7,215 nt of DNA from Acidimicrobiales bacterium (lineage in GTDB: Bacteria > Actinomycetota > Acidimicrobiia > Acidimicrobiales > Poriferisodaliceae), in assembly GCA_020631315.1 (NCBI GenBank), contig JAHDHM010000183.1, forward strand, positions 1 through 7,215. Direction: 5' to 3'. A program made the translations under genes and the position numbers. Below are positions 1 to 7,026 of this stretch, piece after piece; position 1 is the stretch's first letter; each line of letters begins with the position of its first letter. The notes under the pieces were generated by a model. That model saw only the letters and a list, made by a program, of their open reading frames with translations, did not search any database and had not been told where the DNA came from.

Positions 1-878
<878 letters not shown>

Positions 879-884
879 GGCGTG

Positions 885-889
885 CTCCT
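885..889 (-). promoter_or_regulatory. Shine-Dalgarno site of ettA
   Basis: AGGAG on the minus strand, six bases before the ATG at 878. This supports the chosen start. It is one of only two good ribosome-binding sites seen in the window; the other is at 6682-6689. Confidence 0.7.
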
Positions 890-909
890 GCGGCGGGGGA
901 CGACCGGCC

Positions 910-915
910 AAGCTA
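910..915 (-). promoter_or_regulatory. Candidate -10 box for ettA (TAGCTT)
   Basis: The minus strand reads TAGCTT, a match to the actinobacterial TANNNT -10 pattern. Transcription would begin near 903, giving a leader of about 25 nt that includes the Shine-Dalgarno site. I see no convincing -35 element. The pattern is short, so this rests mainly on position within the 89-bp divergent spacer. Confidence 0.35.
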
Positions 916-954
916 TCGGCCGACCCGACACCGCGGCGCGGAAGCCCGGCCCGT

Positions 955-960
955 TACCAT
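955..960 (+). promoter_or_regulatory. Candidate -10 box for kgd (TACCAT) implying a leaderless mRNA
   Basis: TACCAT fits TANNNT and ends seven bases before the GTG at 968, so transcription would start at or next to the first base of the start codon. No Shine-Dalgarno sequence precedes that GTG. Both facts are what a leaderless transcript predicts. No clear -35 element is visible. Confidence 0.5.
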
Positions 961-967
961 CTGCGGT

Positions 968-3900
968 GTGACCGACTCCCCTGCACACCTGGGTCCGAAC
1001 TCCTGGCTCGCCGACGAGATGTACGAGACCTACCGGGCCAATCCCGCAGCCGTCTCGGCCGAATGGCGAGCCTTCTTCGAGTCGGGAGGTGAGCAGCTCG
1101 GTACCGCCGACGAGGCACCGGCCCTCAACGCGCCCGTCAACGCGCCCGCGAACGGCGCTGGTTCCACTGGCGCTGGGTCCAACGTCACCGCGTGGCCGTC
1201 GCCACTTGGCAACGGCTCGAACGGCGCTGCTCCGCCACCGGTTCAATCGCCTGCTGCACCGGCGCCCGCCGCTCCTGGTCCGGCGCCCGCACCTGCAGCT
1301 CCGGCAGCTGCCGCTCCGGCGCCCGCACCTGCCGCCCCCGCACCTGCCGCCCCCGCACCTGCCGCGCCGGCCGAGGAGCCGGGTGAGGTGATCCGCGGCG
1401 TCGGTGCCCGGATCGTCGAGAACATGGAGGCCTCGCTCGAGGTCCCGACCGCCACCTCCTATCGACAGGTGCCGGCGAAGCTGCTCGAGGTCAACCGCAA
1501 GATCATCAACGGCCACCTCGGCCGGACCGGCCAGGGCAAGCTCTCGTTCACCCATCTCATCGCGTACGCCTTGGTCGAGGCGCTGAAGGACGCGCCGTCC
1601 ATGACCACCACGTACGCGGCGGGCGAGGACGGCAAGCCGCGGCTCATCCGCCACGACGGCGTCGGCCTGGGTCTGGCGGTCGATGTCGAGAAGCGCGACG
1701 GCTCGCGCACGCTGATGGTCCCGTGCGTCAAGAACGCCGACTCGATGAACTTCCGCGAGTTCGTCGACGTCTACGACGACCTCATCTCCCGGACCCTCGG
1801 CGGCAAGATCACCCCGGACGACTTCGCCGGGACCACCATCTCGCTCACGAACGTCGGCGGCATCGGCACCCTCCAGTCGGTGCCGCGGTTGATGCCGGGC
1901 CAGGCGGCCATCATCGGCGTCGGCGCCATCGACTACCCCGCCGAGTTCAGCGGCAGCGATCCGTCGACCCTCGCCGAGATCGGTGTCTCGAAGGTCATCA
2001 CGATCTCGAACACCTACGACCACCGCATCATCCAGGGTGCCGAGTCGGGTCGTTTCCTGCGCCGTCTGCATCAGCTGCTGCTCGGCGAGGATGAGTTCTA
2101 CGAGCGGATCTTCGCCGACCTCCACATCCCGTACTCGACGGTCAAGTGGCGCCAGGACGTCAACAAGCACCGCGGTGACGCCACGCTGCTGCAGAAGCAG
2201 ATGCAGGTCCGCAAGCTGATCCAGATGTATCGAGTGCGCGGTCACCTCATCGCCGACCTCGACCCGCTCGGCCTGCAGGACCGGTCGATGCCCGACGAGC
2301 TCGATCCTGCGGCGTACGGTCTCACCATCTGGGACCTCGACCGTGAGTTCCTCACCGACGACCTCGAGGGGCCGGACTGGATGGCGCTCGGCGACATCCT
2401 CGGCGTGCTGCGTGACGCCTACAGCCGCACGATCGGCATCGAGTACATGCACATCCAGGACGCCGACGAGAAGGCCTGGATCCAGTCGCGTGTCGAGAAG
2501 AAGAAGGCACCGTTCGGCGAGAACGACCAGCGCCACGTGCTGTTCCGCCTGAGCCAGGCCGAGGCGTTCGAGCACTTCCTCGGCAAGCGCTACGTCGGTC
2601 ACAAGCGGTTCGGCATCGAAGGCGCGGAGGCGGCCATCCCGCTCATCGACGCCGTGCTCGAATCCGCGGCCGACGCCGGCCAGGCACATTGCGTCGTCGG
2701 CATGGCGCATCGCGGTCGCCTCAACGTGCTCGCCAACATCATGGGCCAGTCGTACGAGGAGATGTTCCGGCAGTTCGAGGGGTACATCAGTCCCGATGCC
2801 GTGCAGGGCACCGGCGACGTCAAGTACCACCTCGGTGCCGAGACGGTGTTCACCTCGCGCAGCGGCGCATCGATGCCGGTGACCTTGGCACCGAACCCGT
2901 CGCACCTCGAAGCCGTCGATCCCGTCGTCATCGGCATGGTCCGGGCGCTCCAGGACGAAACCGAACCACAGGGCTCGTTCCCGGTGCTGCCGCTGCTCAT
3001 CCACGGCGACGCCGCGTTCGCCGGTCAAGGAGTGGTGGCCGAGACACTCAACACGTCCCGCATCCCCGGTTTCCGCGTCGGCGGCACGGTGCACATCGTC
3101 ATCAACAACCAGGTCGGGTACACCACGTCGCCGGAGCAGTCCCGCTCCGGCCAGTACGCCACCGAGGTGGCGAAGATGGTGCAGGCGCCGATCTTCCACG
3201 TGAACGGCGATGATCCAGAGGCAGTCGTGCGGGCCGCTCGCTGGGCCTTCGACTACCGCCAGGCGTTCCACAAGGACGTCGTGATCGACATGATCTGCTA
3301 CCGCCGCCAGGGGCACAACGAGGGCGACGAGCCGTCGTACACCCAGCCGGTCATGTATCGCCACATCGAGGAACACCCGGGCGTGCGTGCCCGTTATGTG
3401 GCGAACCTCGTTCGTCGTGGCGACATCACCGAGGAACAGGCCCAGGCCGAGTACGCGAACTTCGAGGCGTGGATGCAGAGCATCCTCGACGAGACCCGTG
3501 CGTCGGCACCGACCGCGGTGACCCGAGCTGCAGCGCCGGTGAAGTTCAGCGAGGTGCCCTCCGTCATGGAGACGGGCGTTGAGCGTGCGGTGCTCGACCG
3601 CGTGCACGCTCGTCTCTACGACTATCCCGAGGACTTCACGCCGCATCCGAAGCTGGCTCGCCAGTTCGAGACGCGTCGCAAGATGTACGACGAGGGTGGC
3701 GAGGTCGACTGGGGCCTGGCGGAGACGCTCGCCTACGGCAGCCTCATGCTCGAGGGCGTCGCGATCCGGATCTCGGGCCAGGACACGCGACGTGGCACGT
3801 TCGCCCACCGCCATGCGGTCATGGTCGACCACAACGACGAGCACGAGTTCAAGCCGCTGAGTGATCTCGACCCCGACCAGGGCACGTTCTGGATCTACGA

Positions 3901-4732
3901 CTCGATGTTGTCCGAGTACGCCGGCCTCGGCTTCGAGTACGGCTACTCGTTGGTGAACCGCGACGCCCTCGTGGCATGGGAGGCCCAGTTCGGCGACTTC
4001 GTCAACGGCGCCCAGATCATCATCGACCAGTACCTCGCGGCTGCCTACGACAAGTGGCAGCAAAAGAGCGGTCTGGTGATGCTCCTGCCTCACGGCTACG
4101 AGGGCCAGGGTCCCGAGCACAGCTCGGCACGCCTGGAGCGGTTCCTGACGTTGTGCGCCGAGGGCAACATGACGGTCGCCAACGCCACGACGTCGGCGCA
4201 GTTCTTCCATCTGCTGCGCCAGCAGGTGGCCAGGGGCAACCAGCGTCCGCTCGTCGTGTTCACGCCCAAGTCGCTGCTGCGTGCCAAGTCGGCGCGTTCA
4301 CCGATCAGTGACCTGGTGTCGGGAGGATGGCATCCCGTGCTCGACGACACCGTCGCCGACCCTGCGTCGGTCCGCCGAGTGATCCTGTGCAGCGGCAAGG
4401 TCGGTTACGACGCCATGGCCCATCGCGACGCCACCGGAGCACCGATTGCGGTCGTGCGGGTCGAGCAGCTCTATCCGTGGCCCGCCGAGATGATCGAGGA
4501 GATACTCGGTCGCTACTCCAACGCCGAGTCGATCGTCTGGCTCCAGGAGGAACCGGCGAACATGGGCGGTTGGTCGTTCGTGCGCGGCAAGTGGGCCGAG
4601 CGTCATCCGTCGCGTCCACCGCTGTCGCTCGTCGGTCGACCGGAGTCGGGCAGCCCCGCGTGTGGCTCGCTCGGGGTCCACCAGCAAGAGTTCGAGCAGC
4701 TGATGAGCGAGACGATCAGCGGGCTCGCGTGA
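968..4732 (+). CDS. kgd: Multifunctional 2-oxoglutarate dehydrogenase, fused E2-type succinyltransferase and E1 component (Kgd/OdhA type)
   Basis: This TCA-cycle enzyme decarboxylates 2-oxoglutarate with thiamine diphosphate (ThDP) and passes the succinyl group toward CoA. The protein has 1254 residues, near the size of mycobacterial Kgd. Residues 1-39 (LGPNSWLADEMYETY...WRAFF) are the E1 N-terminal helix region. Residues about 85-139 are a Pro-Ala linker. Residues about 140-380 are an E2 catalytic domain, with the active-site region TYDHRIIQGAESG and His352. The E1 part runs from about 395 to the end: MAHRGRLNVLANIMGQ around His581, the ThDP/Mg motif from Gly680-Asp681 (GDAAFAGQG) to Asn713-Asn714, LLPHGYEGQGPEHSSAR with His1042 and His1051, and the C-terminal EEPANMGGWSFVR. 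There is no lipoyl domain, as in this family, where the lipoyl group is supplied by the E2 of the pyruvate dehydrogenase complex. The GTG start follows a -10-like box directly. In relatives activity is inhibited by the FHA protein GarA/OdhI; that partner is not in the window. Confidence 0.97.
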   Translation: MTDSPAHLGPNSWLADEMYETYRANPAAVSAEWRAFFESGGEQLGTADEAPALNAPVNAPANGAGSTGAGSNVTAWPSPLGNGSNGAAPPPVQSPAAPAPAAPGPAPAPAAPAAAAPAPAPAAPAPAAPAPAAPAEEPGEVIRGVGARIVENMEASLEVPTATSYRQVPAKLLEVNRKIINGHLGRTGQGKLSFTHLIAYALVEALKDAPSMTTTYAAGEDGKPRLIRHDGVGLGLAVDVEKRDGSRTLMVPCVKNADSMNFREFVDVYDDLISRTLGGKITPDDFAGTTISLTNVGGIGTLQSVPRLMPGQAAIIGVGAIDYPAEFSGSDPSTLAEIGVSKVITISNTYDHRIIQGAESGRFLRRLHQLLLGEDEFYERIFADLHIPYSTVKWRQDVNKHRGDATLLQKQMQVRKLIQMYRVRGHLIADLDPLGLQDRSMPDELDPAAYGLTIWDLDREFLTDDLEGPDWMALGDILGVLRDAYSRTIGIEYMHIQDADEKAWIQSRVEKKKAPFGENDQRHVLFRLSQAEAFEHFLGKRYVGHKRFGIEGAEAAIPLIDAVLESAADAGQAHCVVGMAHRGRLNVLANIMGQSYEEMFRQFEGYISPDAVQGTGDVKYHLGAETVFTSRSGASMPVTLAPNPSHLEAVDPVVIGMVRALQDETEPQGSFPVLPLLIHGDAAFAGQGVVAETLNTSRIPGFRVGGTVHIVINNQVGYTTSPEQSRSGQYATEVAKMVQAPIFHVNGDDPEAVVRAARWAFDYRQAFHKDVVIDMICYRRQGHNEGDEPSYTQPVMYRHIEEHPGVRARYVANLVRRGDITEEQAQAEYANFEAWMQSILDETRASAPTAVTRAAAPVKFSEVPSVMETGVERAVLDRVHARLYDYPEDFTPHPKLARQFETRRKMYDEGGEVDWGLAETLAYGSLMLEGVAIRISGQDTRRGTFAHRHAVMVDHNDEHEFKPLSDLDPDQGTFWIYDSMLSEYAGLGFEYGYSLVNRDALVAWEAQFGDFVNGAQIIIDQYLAAAYDKWQQKSGLVMLLPHGYEGQGPEHSSARLERFLTLCAEGNMTVANATTSAQFFHLLRQQVARGNQRPLVVFTPKSLLRAKSARSPISDLVSGGWHPVLDDTVADPASVRRVILCSGKVGYDAMAHRDATGAPIAVVRVEQLYPWPAEMIEEILGRYSNAESIVWLQEEPANMGGWSFVRGKWAERHPSRPPLSLVGRPESGSPACGSLGVHQQEFEQLMSETISGLA
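1322..1366 (+). repeat. Three 15-bp tandem repeats encoding PAPAA in the kgd linker
   Basis: The unit CCCGCACCTGCCGCC occurs at 1322-1336 and 1337-1351, and with one final change at 1352-1366. It is in frame and encodes PAPAA (residues 119-133), within a longer Ala-Pro stretch (about residues 92-136). Such linkers are flexible tethers between domains in 2-oxoacid dehydrogenases. The near-identical DNA copies suggest recent slippage expansion. Confidence 0.85.
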
Positions 4733-4785
4733 TGTGACAGCGGGCTCGCGTGATGTGACAGCGGGCTCGCGTGATGTGACAGCGG
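4717..4785 (+). repeat. 21-bp direct repeat, three full copies plus a 6-bp remnant, spanning the kgd stop codon
   Basis: The unit starts CAGCGGGCTCGCG and ends TGATGTGA. Identical copies lie at 4717-4737, 4738-4758 and 4759-4779, followed by CAGCGG at 4780-4785. Copy 1 encodes the C-terminal SGLA and the stop of kgd. Because 21 is a multiple of three, each copy repeats an in-frame TGA (4730, 4751, 4772), so readthrough would add only CDSGLA before the next stop. The simplest reading is slippage duplication of the gene end. The rest of the spacer to the HAD gene is short and holds only a weak hairpin. Confidence 0.95.
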
Positions 4786-4793
4786 CCTGAGCT

Positions 4794-4809
4794 GAACCTC
4801 GTTCGGTTC
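4794..4809. terminator. Weak hairpin between the convergent kgd and HAD genes
   Basis: GAACC (4794-4798) and GGTTC (4805-4809) can pair across a six-base loop. The position suits a bidirectional terminator for two convergent genes. The stem is only five pairs and no T-tract follows, so it may be chance. Confidence 0.2.
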
Positions 4810-4821
4810 CGTCGATCCTCG

Positions 4822-5469
4822 TCAGCCCATCTGCACGCCCGTCACCTCGGCGAGCTCGCCGAGCGCGACGTCGGGGTCCACGACCTTGATGGCGTGCATG
4901 CCGAGCAGATGTGCGGCCTTGCAGTTGATGCCGAGGTCGTCGAGGTAGACGGCATCGGACGGCGCAACCTCCATCGCCTCGCAGGCGAGTTCGTAGATGC
5001 GAGGGTCCGGTTTGCGCACGCCGACGACCGACGACTCGATGACCACCTCGAATCGGTCCATCACGGCAGCGATCTCGGCGGCGCGTGAGCCGTCTCGTGC
5101 CATGCCGGCCCCTTCACCGGCTCGGACGTTGTTCGTGATGCACCCGATGCGCACACCCGCTGTGGTGAGGCGGTCGAGCGCGTCGATCATCTTCGGACGC
5201 AGATCGCCGCTCAGGCACGCCAACACACGGGCGCCGTCGACCTCGAGGCCGAGTGCCGTTCCCTCGGCGCCGAAGCGTTCCACGAAACCGTCGACGTCGA
5301 TCTCGGATCGTTCGAACTGCGCCCACGCGTTCGTGTCCGGGTTGGTCGAGTTGATCCGACGCACGGTGTCGGCCGGCAGGCCCGCTTCGGCCTCGTAGCG
5401 GGCGAAGGCCTCGAAGGGACTCGTGGTGATCACGCCACCGAAGTCGAACAGGACGGTCGTTCTGGTCAC
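4822..5469 (-). CDS. HAD-superfamily (subfamily IA-like) hydrolase, putative phosphatase
   Basis: HAD enzymes use an aspartate nucleophile to hydrolyse phosphate esters or related bonds; the substrate here is unknown. With the GTG at 5469 the protein has 215 residues, a normal size. The motifs occur in order: motif I FDFGGVITTSP with Asp9; a helical cap at about residues 20-90; motif II ITNN with Thr112; motif III KPDPRIY with Lys153; motif IV YLDDLGINCKAA with Asp177 and Asp178. In motif I the usual second Asp (DxD, the general acid/base) is Gly11. The same DxGGV form is known in HAD domains related to the N-terminal domain of soluble epoxide hydrolase, so this need not mean inactivity. The GTG start fits the family N-terminus and lies eight bases after a TANNNT box. 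An upstream ATG at 5562 would add 31 Pro/Arg-rich residues and run over the neighbouring start, so it was not used. The gene is convergent with kgd. Confidence 0.88.
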   Translation of the reverse strand: MTRTTVLFDFGGVITTSPFEAFARYEAEAGLPADTVRRINSTNPDTNAWAQFERSEIDVDGFVERFGAEGTALGLEVDGARVLACLSGDLRPKMIDALDRLTTAGVRIGCITNNVRAGEGAGMARDGSRAAEIAAVMDRFEVVIESSVVGVRKPDPRIYELACEAMEVAPSDAVYLDDLGINCKAAHLLGMHAIKVVDPDVALGELAEVTGVQMG

Positions 5470-5477
5470 GTCGGGTG

Positions 5478-5483
5478 ACCGTA
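5478..5483 (-). promoter_or_regulatory. Candidate -10 box for the HAD gene (TACGGT), leaderless type
   Basis: On the minus strand TACGGT ends eight bases before the GTG at 5469, so transcription would start at or within a base or two of the start codon. No Shine-Dalgarno sequence is present. The spacing resembles that at kgd and xthA. Confidence 0.45.
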
Positions 5484-5487
5484 TCGT
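5482..5487 (+). promoter_or_regulatory. Candidate -10 box for the NYN/S1 gene (TATCGT), overlapping the opposite box
   Basis: TATCGT on the plus strand shares two bases with the minus-strand TACGGT. Transcription from it would start near 5494 and give a leader of about 67 nt. That leader contains a small hairpin, CCCCG (5520-5524) with CGGGG (5528-5532). A second possible start signal closer to the gene (TTCACT, 5545-5550) does not fit TANNNT. Confidence 0.3.
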
Positions 5488-5560
5488 CCCGGCGGATCCG
5501 AGTCCCCAACGCCATGGGTCCCCGCTGCGGGGAGTGTCGGGTGGTTCACTGTGCGGAGCC

Positions 5561-6943
5561 ATGATCTCTCATCTCGTCGTCGACGGCTCCAACATCGCCA
5601 CAGAGGGTCGGTCCCTTCCATCGCTCGCGCAGCTCGAGCAGGCCGTCGCCGACCTCTCCGCCGACCGCCACATCGAGAACATCATCGTCATCGTCGATGC
5701 GACGTTCCCGAACCGGATCGAGAAGTCCGAATCGGACCGGTACGAGGAGCTGCTCGCCGACGGTTGGCTGCTGACGCCACCGGCCGGAGCGATCGGGCGT
5801 GGCGATGCGTTCATCCTGCAGGTGGCCGACCGCGTCGACGCCGTCATCTTGTCCAACGACTCGTTCCAGGAGTTCCACGGCTCAACCCCGTGGCTGTTCG
5901 ACGAAGGTCGCCTGGTCGGTGGCAAGCCCGTGCCCGCGGTCGGCTGGGTGTTCGTCGACCGTTCCCCGGTGCGTGGACCCACCAGTCGTCGTGCGGTACG
6001 CGATGCCAAGAAGGCTGCCGATGGAGGTGACGCGCCACAGCCACGCCGAACCCGTCGGGCGACTGCGACCGAACAGCCCGCCGCCACGGCGCCCGCCGCT
6101 CCGACACGTCGCCGTCGTCGGTCGGTCGCGTCGGCCGAGCCGACTCCTGAACCCTCCGCCGACGCCACGACGAGCACCCCCGAACAGGCGGCCACCCCGA
6201 CGGTGCGGAAGCGCACTCGCCGGCCAGCGCAGGAAGCGCCGACCGAACCGGTGTCGCCTGCCGCGGTCACCGACGAAGCGGCCGGCGCCGAGGACATCGA
6301 TGCCGCAGCAGAGTCGAGCTCGGGTGCCCGACGCCGTCGCCGCCGAGGGGGGAGCACGAAGCCGATGATGAACGAGCCGGCGCCCTTCGTGGCGTTCGTC
6401 GCGGAGAACCTCCCGGGCTCGATCGTCACCGCCACCATCACGTCGTTCACCTCCCACGGCGCCTACGCGTCGGTCGGGGAAGTGACCTGCTACGTGCCGA
6501 ACCGATTGCTCGGCGATCCGCCGCCGCGATCGGCCAAGCAGGTCGTGAAGATCGGCGAAGACGTTCAACTCGAAGTCGAATCGGTCGACTCGACTTCGCG
6601 AGGAATCGACCTCGCTCTACCAGGTCTCGCGGGTCAGTCCCCGAGCAACACGACAGCTACCGGGCGCGATGCCCGCGTCACGGAGGTGACAGCCGACATG
6701 GCAACCAAGAAGAAGGCCCCGGCCAAGAAGAAGGCTCCGGCCAAGAAGGCTGCTCCGGCGAAGAAGGCTCCGGCGAAGAAGGCTGCTCCGGCGAAGAAGG
6801 CTCCGGCGAAGAAGGCTCCGGCGAAGAAGGCTGCTCCGGCGAAGAAGGCCCCCGCCAAGAAGGCTCCGGCGAAGAAGGCTGCTCCGGCCAAGAAGGCTCC
6901 GGCGAAGAAGGCCCCTGCCAAGAAGGCTGCCGCTCGTCGCTGA
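5561..6943 (+). CDS. Regnase-1-like (Zc3h12a-like) NYN ribonuclease with Arg-rich linker, S1-like domain and histone H1-like KKAPA tail
   Basis: The 460-residue product is predicted to bind and cleave RNA in the cytoplasm; its targets are unknown. Residues 4-135 resemble the NYN/PIN-like nuclease of Regnase-1: VVDGSN (Asp8, Asn11), IIVIVDATF (Asp46), LLTPPAGAIGRGDAFIL (Asp82), VILSNDSFQEF (Asp100), then GWVFVDR. These acids are placed as expected for a metal-dependent RNase. Residues about 140-275 are low-complexity Pro/Ala/Glu with basic patches (RRTRR 162-166, RRRRR 183-187, RKRTRR 216-221, RRRRRR 257-262), likely disordered and nucleic-acid binding. Residues 286-355 (GSIVTATITSFTSHGAYASVG...) look like an S1-type RNA-binding fold. 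Residues 380-460 are a Lys-Ala-Pro tail like histone H1. I chose the ATG at 5561 because the nuclease fold begins right after it; the frame is open back to 5423, but that extension is unlike the family. GGAG at 5555-5558 is too close to the ATG for a strong ribosome-binding site. The gene diverges from the HAD gene. Confidence 0.85.
   Translation: MISHLVVDGSNIATEGRSLPSLAQLEQAVADLSADRHIENIIVIVDATFPNRIEKSESDRYEELLADGWLLTPPAGAIGRGDAFILQVADRVDAVILSNDSFQEFHGSTPWLFDEGRLVGGKPVPAVGWVFVDRSPVRGPTSRRAVRDAKKAADGGDAPQPRRTRRATATEQPAATAPAAPTRRRRRSVASAEPTPEPSADATTSTPEQAATPTVRKRTRRPAQEAPTEPVSPAAVTDEAAGAEDIDAAAESSSGARRRRRRGGSTKPMMNEPAPFVAFVAENLPGSIVTATITSFTSHGAYASVGEVTCYVPNRLLGDPPPRSAKQVVKIGEDVQLEVESVDSTSRGIDLALPGLAGQSPSNTTATGRDARVTEVTADMATKKKAPAKKKAPAKKAAPAKKAPAKKAAPAKKAPAKKAPAKKAAPAKKAPAKKAPAKKAAPAKKAPAKKAPAKKAAARR
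6682..6689 (+). promoter_or_regulatory. Strong internal Shine-Dalgarno sequence (GGAGGTGA) inside the NYN/S1 reading frame
   Basis: GGAGGTGA is fully complementary to the usual anti-Shine-Dalgarno end of 16S rRNA. It lies eight bases before an in-frame ATG at 6698 that opens the lysine-rich tail. It is the strongest ribosome-binding site in the window, stronger than that of the gene containing it. Confidence 0.6.
6698..6943 (+). CDS. Candidate nested gene: free histone H1-like KKAPA-repeat protein from an internal start
   Basis: Translation from the ATG at 6698 would give an 81-residue, very basic protein, MATKKKAPAKKK...KKAAARR, the same frame and stop as the tail of the upstream ORF. It contains only Lys, Ala, Pro, Arg, Thr and Met. 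Such proteins resemble the C-terminal domains of histone H1 and of actinobacterial HupB and would be expected to bind DNA or RNA through charge, without a folded domain. The evidence for a separate product is the strong Shine-Dalgarno sequence, a start codon exactly at the domain border, and a MATKKK opening typical of stand-alone proteins of this kind. Against it, the upstream frame stays open through the junction, so the sequence may be used only as a C-terminal tail. Both products may be made. Confidence 0.45.
   Translation: MATKKKAPAKKKAPAKKAAPAKKAPAKKAAPAKKAPAKKAPAKKAAPAKKAPAKKAPAKKAAPAKKAPAKKAPAKKAAARR
6707..6919 (+). repeat. KKAPA/KKAAPA tandem repeat with a 48-bp higher-order period
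   Basis: Thirteen in-frame units of 15 or 18 bp encode KKAPA, KKAAPA or KKKAPA. The last nine form three copies of a 16-residue block (KKAAPA-KKAPA-KKAPA) at 6776-6823, 6824-6871 and 6872-6919. They differ from each other only at synonymous sites such as GCG/GCC and CCG/CCC. The repeat ends in KKAAARR and the stop. All lysines use AAG. The near identity at DNA level points to expansion by slippage or recombination. Confidence 0.95.
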
Positions 6944-6997
6944 GCTCGACATCGAGCTTCCGGACACTGCCCGTCGTTGCGTGCGGCGGGCAGTGTC
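6943..6997 (+). terminator. Two successive hairpins after the NYN/S1 gene, probable terminator
   Basis: The main stem is perfect over 11 pairs: GACACTGCCCG (6963-6973) with CGGGCAGTGTC (6987-6997). It can extend inward by four more pairs, two of them G-T. Just upstream, AGCTCGA (6943-6949) and TCGAGCT (6952-6958) form a short palindrome that begins at the last base of the stop codon. No T-tract follows, which is common for terminators in GC-rich Actinobacteria. The location between two same-strand genes supports the call. Confidence 0.7.
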
Positions 6998-7014
6998 GCG
7001 TCCGGACCCGTCGA

Positions 7015-7020
7015 TAGGGT
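7015..7020 (+). promoter_or_regulatory. Candidate -10 box for xthA (TAGGGT), leaderless type
   Basis: TAGGGT fits TANNNT and ends six bases before the GTG at 7027, with no Shine-Dalgarno sequence between. It follows the hairpin directly, which suggests xthA has its own promoter. Confidence 0.5.
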
Positions 7021-7026
7021 GACCCG

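Noticed and set aside
4717..4785. CRISPR array or attachment site at the 21-bp repeats
   Set aside because: The copies abut with no spacers and there are no cas genes, integrase or tRNA nearby.
5423..5560. Extended N-terminus (46 more residues) for the NYN/S1 gene
   Set aside because: It would run antisense through the HAD N-terminus and does not resemble the NYN fold, which begins right after the ATG at 5561.
5470..5562. Upstream ATG at 5562 as the HAD start, adding 31 residues
   Set aside because: The extra segment is Pro/Arg-rich, lies before a complete HAD N-terminus, would overlap the divergent neighbour's start, and has no ribosome-binding site.
6617..6967. Minus-strand Leu/Arg/Ser repeat frames opposite the KKAPA repeat
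   Set aside because: Any frame across this tandem repeat gives a repetitive peptide; the sense frame has the domain context, ribosome-binding site and stop.
6943..7026. Riboswitch or small RNA before xthA
   Set aside because: The spacer is only 83 bp and is accounted for by two hairpins and a -10-like box; no known riboswitch core is visible.
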